Source: Spirochaetaceae bacterium (GTDB taxonomy: Bacteria > Spirochaetota > Spirochaetia > Treponematales > Breznakiellaceae). From it: a stretch of DNA of 16,837 nucleotides. The notes beneath the pieces are model-generated. The model was not told where the DNA came from. It did not search any database and was given only the letters and a program-made list of their open reading frames with translations. How positions within the stretch are numbered: position 1 is the first letter of the stretch; every line of letters starts with the position of its first letter. Made by a program: the position numbers and the translations under genes. The stretch lies in assembly GCA_031258625.1 (NCBI GenBank), contig JAIRMO010000139.1:1-16837 (forward strand). The letters run 5' to 3'. Of the stretch, positions 13,635 through 16,837 are shown in pieces.

Positions 13635-14849
13635 ATGGACGGAAGTCAAAAATTTTCGGTTTCGGAGCTGACCGAACGGATTCGTCAGAACCTTGAGGGG
13701 GCCTTTACCTATATAACCGTGGAGGGGGAGTTGTCCAATTTCCGGCCTTCCAGTACGGGGCATCTCTATTTTACCCTAAAAGATGCGGGGGCATCAATTT
13801 CGGCGGTGATGTTCAAGAACCGGCTCCGATATCTTTCTTTTGAACCCAAGGACGGGATGCTCCTGCGGGTCCGGGGGAGTGTTTCGGTTTATGCCCAGCG
13901 GGGAACTTATCAGATAATATGCGAAGAAATCGAAGATGCCGGCGCCGGAGTTCTGCTGGCCCTACTGGAAAAGCGGAAACGGCAGTTTGCCGCGGAAGGG
14001 CTTTTTGATGAGGCCCGGAAAAGGCCCATCCCCCGTTTTCCTGAAACCGTGGGGGTGGTGAGTTCCCCCACCGGCGCGGCGGTACGGGACATCCTCAATA
14101 TCCTCTCCCGCCGGGCCGGGGGAATCCGGGTTATTATCCTCCCCGCCCCGGTACAGGGGAACGAGGCCGGGGCCATTATTGCCCGGCGGATCGAGCAGGC
14201 AAACCGGTGGCATTTAGGGGAGGTGCTTATCATCGGCCGGGGAGGGGGGTCCCTGGAAGACCTCTTGCCCTTTTCCGAGGATGCCGTGGTCAGGGCGGTA
14301 GCGGCTTCGGAGATTCCCATTATCAGCGCGGTGGGTCATGAAATTGACTGGGCCCTTTCGGATTTTGCCGCGGACCTCCGGGCGCCTACCCCGTCGGCCG
14401 CGGCGGAACTGGTGAGCGCCCACCGGCAGGAAACCCTGGGCTGGGTGCGGGAACAGGGGAAACTCTTTCACCGGACCATGGTCTCCCGGATTGACCGGGG
14501 CAGACTCCTTACAAGGCCCTTCAACATGGAAGACCTGGAATACCGGTTCCGGTCCATCCTGCAGCCCCGGTTGGTACGGTTTGACGACGCCAAAGAAAAG
14601 CTCCTGCAATGCCTTTCGGAACGGCTCTCTTTCCTGCGCCGGCGGTTGGAGCTTGCCCTGACGGGGCTTGAGGCGGGGAGTCCCCGGGCGATCCTGGAAC
14701 GGGGATTTTCGGTGGTTATTAATGAAGAAACCGGGAAAATTCTCCGCCTTCCGGAGGATACAAAACCCGGAGACCGGCTGTGCATACGCCCCCTCCGGGG
14801 CCTTATCGGCGCCCGGACCGAAAGGGTCTCATCCTCAACCGAACCGTAA
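13635..14849 (+). CDS. xseA: Exodeoxyribonuclease VII large subunit
   Basis: Catalytic subunit of the single-strand DNA exonuclease VII. The 404-residue protein starts with an OB-fold domain (FSVSELTERIRQNLEG...GELSNFR...GHLYFTLKD), then the catalytic core (VGVVSSPTGAAVRDIL, GRGGGSLEDLLPFSED, SAVGHEIDW, RAPTPSAAAE), a coiled stretch and a short C-terminal tail. The small subunit gene xseB is not in the window. The open frame reaches back to 13434, but that part only translates the repeat element. The ATG at 13635 fits the family N-terminus, though it has no Shine-Dalgarno. The next gene begins one base after its stop. Confidence 0.94.
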   Translation: MDGSQKFSVSELTERIRQNLEGAFTYITVEGELSNFRPSSTGHLYFTLKDAGASISAVMFKNRLRYLSFEPKDGMLLRVRGSVSVYAQRGTYQIICEEIEDAGAGVLLALLEKRKRQFAAEGLFDEARKRPIPRFPETVGVVSSPTGAAVRDILNILSRRAGGIRVIILPAPVQGNEAGAIIARRIEQANRWHLGEVLIIGRGGGSLEDLLPFSEDAVVRAVAASEIPIISAVGHEIDWALSDFAADLRAPTPSAAAELVSAHRQETLGWVREQGKLFHRTMVSRIDRGRLLTRPFNMEDLEYRFRSILQPRLVRFDDAKEKLLQCLSERLSFLRRRLELALTGLEAGSPRAILERGFSVVINEETGKILRLPEDTKPGDRLCIRPLRGLIGARTERVSSSTEP

Positions 14850-14850
14850 C

Positions 14851-15564
14851 ATGGACGCCAAAATAGCCCTGCGGAAGACCAGCCTAGTGGATTATCCCGG
14901 AAAGGTGGCGGCAGTGTTTTTTTTTCCGGGATGTAACCTCCGCTGCCCCTGGTGCCACAACCGGGAACTCCTGGAGGCCCCCGGTTCCGGGGAGGAGCTT
15001 GTTACCCTGGAAGAAGCCCGGGAACACCTTGTAAAACGCCGATCCGTCCTGGGGGGAGTGGTATTAAGCGGGGGGGAACCCACCCTATACCGGGATCTTC
15101 CTTCCCTGATCCGGTTTATCAAGGGCCTGGGGTTATCGGTAAAACTCGACACCAACGGTATGGCCGCCGCCTTCCTGGAAGAGCTCTTCAAACGCCGTGA
15201 AACCCGGCCCGATTATATCGCCCTGGACCTCAAACTGGCTCCTCCGCGTTATGGGACCCTCACCGGGGGATCGGGGCTCAAAGACCCCGGAGGGGAATTG
15301 GAAAAAAGCGCCGCCCTGATCCGGGCTTCCGGCATAGACCGGGAATTCCGTACCCTGGTGTTCCCCCGGGGCTTTATTACCGGAGGGGATATCCGGGCCC
15401 TGGCGCCCCTCGTCGATGATTCCCCCTGGTATTTCAGGTCCTTTATGCCGGGGAATTGTCTTGATCCGGCCTGGGACGGATTTAACTCCCCGGCCGCGGG
15501 GGAGGTGGAAGCCCTGGCGGATACCGCCCGTTCCCTGGGGAAAAACCCGGTGATCCCCCGCTGA
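14851..15564 (+). CDS. nrdG: Radical SAM activating protein, NrdG-like (anaerobic ribonucleotide reductase activase type)
   Basis: The 237-residue protein has the radical SAM cluster motif C28-xxx-C32-xx-C35 in FPGCNLRCPWCHN. The SAM-binding GGEP in VLSGGEPTLYRD and LDTNGM and ALDLKLAPPRY follow. The family makes a glycyl radical in anaerobic ribonucleoside-triphosphate reductase. The opening SLVDYPGKVAAVFFFPGCNLRCPWC is typical of the longer NrdG variant. Other glycyl-radical activases are related and cannot be fully excluded. nrdD is not in the window. The start is one base after the xseA stop. There is no clear ribosome site, so re-initiation after xseA is likely. The extension back to 14668 is shadow coding inside xseA. 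Confidence 0.82.
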   Translation: MDAKIALRKTSLVDYPGKVAAVFFFPGCNLRCPWCHNRELLEAPGSGEELVTLEEAREHLVKRRSVLGGVVLSGGEPTLYRDLPSLIRFIKGLGLSVKLDTNGMAAAFLEELFKRRETRPDYIALDLKLAPPRYGTLTGGSGLKDPGGELEKSAALIRASGIDREFRTLVFPRGFITGGDIRALAPLVDDSPWYFRSFMPGNCLDPAWDGFNSPAAGEVEALADTARSLGKNPVIPR

Positions 15565-15608
15565 CCGGATTGTTCTTCCGCCCGCACAGGCCGTGGAGTT
15601 TAACCGGG

Positions 15609-16670
15609 TTACTTCAGTTCCTCGTCAAAACACACGGCGACCTTGCCGCAGTTTCCTTCCGCCATGAGTTTGTAGGCATCGGCTACCTTATCCAAGGGGA
15701 ATCGGTGGGTGATGAGGTCTTCGGGGTGGATTTTCCACCGGACCAACTCTTCCACGAGGTTTTCCATGAGCCAGATACTGGTAACCCAGCTTCCGTATAT
15801 GGTCTTTTGAGGGTGGATTATATCCGGGCTGGGGTTAAAGTGAACGGTTCCCCCTTCACCGACAAAGGCGATTTTTCCCCACTGCCGGGCGGCGCGGATG
15901 GCCGTGGCCCGGCCCGAGTCATTGGCGGAACAGTCGAAGGCCCGTTCCACCCCATGTCCACCGGTAAGGCTTTGAATCTCCTCCACGTTGGTATCCGCCG
16001 GGGTAAGAACCTTATCCACCAGATTGAGTTTTTTGGCCAATTCTATCCTGAGGGGATTCCCCTCAATACCATAAAGACGCTGGGCCCCCATGACCCGGCA
16101 AAGCATGAGGGTGGCGAGGCCCACAGGGCCAAGGCCGACCACCAGGACCGAATCGTTTCCGCTGACCCCTACCTTCTGTATGGCCTCATACACCGTACCG
16201 AACCCACAGGCAACCTGAGCGCCGTCGGCATAGGTCAATTCGTCGGGAAGCTCCACCAGATCCTTTTCATCGCAGAGGATGTATTCCGCCATACCCCCAT
16301 CCCGCTGCCAGCCGTAGGCGGCCCTCAAAGGGGAGGAACAGGATATCATATACCCCATACGGCAATCGTGGCAGACCCCGCATCCTGAGATGTGATACAC
16401 CACCACCCGGGAACCTTTCTTAAACCGCCGGATCCCCGGACCTTCCTCTACCACCTGACCGCAGGGTTCATGACCGGCAATAACTCCCTGGTACCCTTCA
16501 GGCCCCTTTCCCTGATGTTCCCGGTAAATGGCACGAATATCACTGCCGCAAATGGTAGACGCCTTGGTCTTAACCAATACCTGTCCCCATCCCGGGGTGG
16601 GGATGGGACAATCTTTAAGAACGGCGGTACTGTTTCCGGGTAGAAACGCCCCCTTCATGGTTCCCTGCAT
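15609..16670 (-). CDS. Zinc-dependent medium-chain dehydrogenase (alcohol/threonine dehydrogenase family)
   Basis: Oxidises an alcohol or polyol with NAD(P)+; the substrate is unknown. The 353-residue protein has the catalytic zinc site C41 (CGSD) and H67-E68 (GHE), and the structural zinc cysteines C97, C100, C103 and C111. The Rossmann motif GLGPVG (179-184) is followed by an acidic YGIEG, which favours NAD over NADP. AAGGAGG lies six to seven bases before the ATG at 16670; a second ATG four codons on (MKGAF) lacks that fit. It converges on the radical SAM gene with a 44-nt gap in which I see no clear terminator. Sorbitol, threonine and short-chain alcohol dehydrogenases all share this pattern. 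Confidence 0.9.
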   Translation of the reverse strand: MQGTMKGAFLPGNSTAVLKDCPIPTPGWGQVLVKTKASTICGSDIRAIYREHQGKGPEGYQGVIAGHEPCGQVVEEGPGIRRFKKGSRVVVYHISGCGVCHDCRMGYMISCSSPLRAAYGWQRDGGMAEYILCDEKDLVELPDELTYADGAQVACGFGTVYEAIQKVGVSGNDSVLVVGLGPVGLATLMLCRVMGAQRLYGIEGNPLRIELAKKLNLVDKVLTPADTNVEEIQSLTGGHGVERAFDCSANDSGRATAIRAARQWGKIAFVGEGGTVHFNPSPDIIHPQKTIYGSWVTSIWLMENLVEELVRWKIHPEDLITHRFPLDKVADAYKLMAEGNCGKVAVCFDEELK

Positions 16671-16805
16671 ATAAAGCCTCCTTATAAGTATCTTGTGAGT
16701 CGCAAGTTCTCAAGCTAAAACAAAGATGAACCGGTAGAAAAACCTTACCGCTTGCGTTACGATGAAATTATCACACCACATCGGATGGCAAGAGGGGGCC
16801 TTTCT
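16671..16805. other. Divergent intergenic region between the dehydrogenase and a right-edge gene
   Basis: This AT-richer stretch holds the minus-strand ribosome site, inside CTTATAAGGAGG. It also has a short inverted repeat CGGTA...TACCG (16732-16750), and GATGAACCGG (16725-16734), whose reverse complement CCGGTTCATC lies at 16811-16820. No promoter is convincing: on the minus strand TTGAGA and GATACT are only 15 bases apart. Confidence 0.35.
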
Positions 16806-16837
16806 ATGTTCCGGTTCATCAATGATATCTTAGAACA
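16806..16837 (+). CDS. Start of a possible gene, cut by the right edge
   Basis: ATG at 16806 follows a G-rich AGAGGGGG about eight bases upstream and reads MFRFINDILE before the window ends. Too little remains to name a product or to be sure it is coding. Its support is the ribosome-site-like G run and its placement divergent from the dehydrogenase. Confidence 0.35.
   Translation, partial: MFRFINDILE

Noticed and set aside
14668..14850. N-terminal extension of the NrdG-like protein
   Set aside because: Overlaps the conserved end of XseA in another frame; the family N-terminus begins at the ATG at 14851.
15565..15608. Bidirectional terminator between the radical SAM gene and the dehydrogenase
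   Set aside because: No stem of useful length followed by a T run on either strand.
15570..16388. Open frame on the + strand across the dehydrogenase region
   Set aside because: Shadow of the minus-strand dehydrogenase, whose zinc and NAD motifs are complete.

Overview
The window reads as bacterial chromosome from an anaerobe with GC-rich coding sequence (high 50s percent by eye, not computed). The gene set fits a spirochaete of the Treponema / termite-gut treponeme kind: a DapL-type lysine pathway, a DUF3842 protein, nickel-pincer cofactor genes and a radical-SAM ribonucleotide reductase activase. This taxonomic reading is inference; no rRNA gene or other marker settles it. Genes are packed on the + strand with 1-11 nt overlaps. 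No stretch over 300 nt lacks a gene; the longest gaps are 247 nt (era-xseA) and 199 nt (before larE).

Layout. (1) 1-1302: one end of an insertion sequence. Its DDE transposase (minus strand) is broken by three frameshifts and runs off the left edge, and its right end carries two copies of a 24/25-bp repeat. (2) 1399-8924: a lysine biosynthesis locus, lysC-dapB-dapA-(DEDDh exonuclease)-asd-lysA-dapL. It takes aspartate to tetrahydrodipicolinate, then by one transamination to LL-diaminopimelate; LysA decarboxylates meso-DAP. The epimerase dapF is not in the window. A 14-bp perfect hairpin covers the dapB stop codon, and asd seems to have its own promoter with a palindrome inside it. (3) 8944-9360: a DUF3842 protein of unknown function. 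(4) 9388-12464: larE-larC-larB for the nickel-pincer nucleotide cofactor (LarB makes the biscarboxylate from nicotinic acid adenine dinucleotide, LarE thiolates it, LarC inserts nickel). A good promoter precedes it, followed by a leader of about 137 nt that can fold into five stem-loops. No larA-type enzyme using the cofactor is present. (5) 12464-15564: era, coupled to larB by TGATG; a repeat element with inverted ends; xseA, perhaps leaderless; and a NrdG-like radical SAM activase 1 nt after xseA. (6) 15609-16670, minus: a zinc-dependent alcohol dehydrogenase family enzyme, convergent with the activase. A divergent gene may begin at 16806 and leaves the window.

The most promising undescribed item is the structured leader before larE (9420-9559). 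Next are the MITE-like element between era and xseA and the hairpin between dapB and dapA. The enzymes themselves belong to known families.
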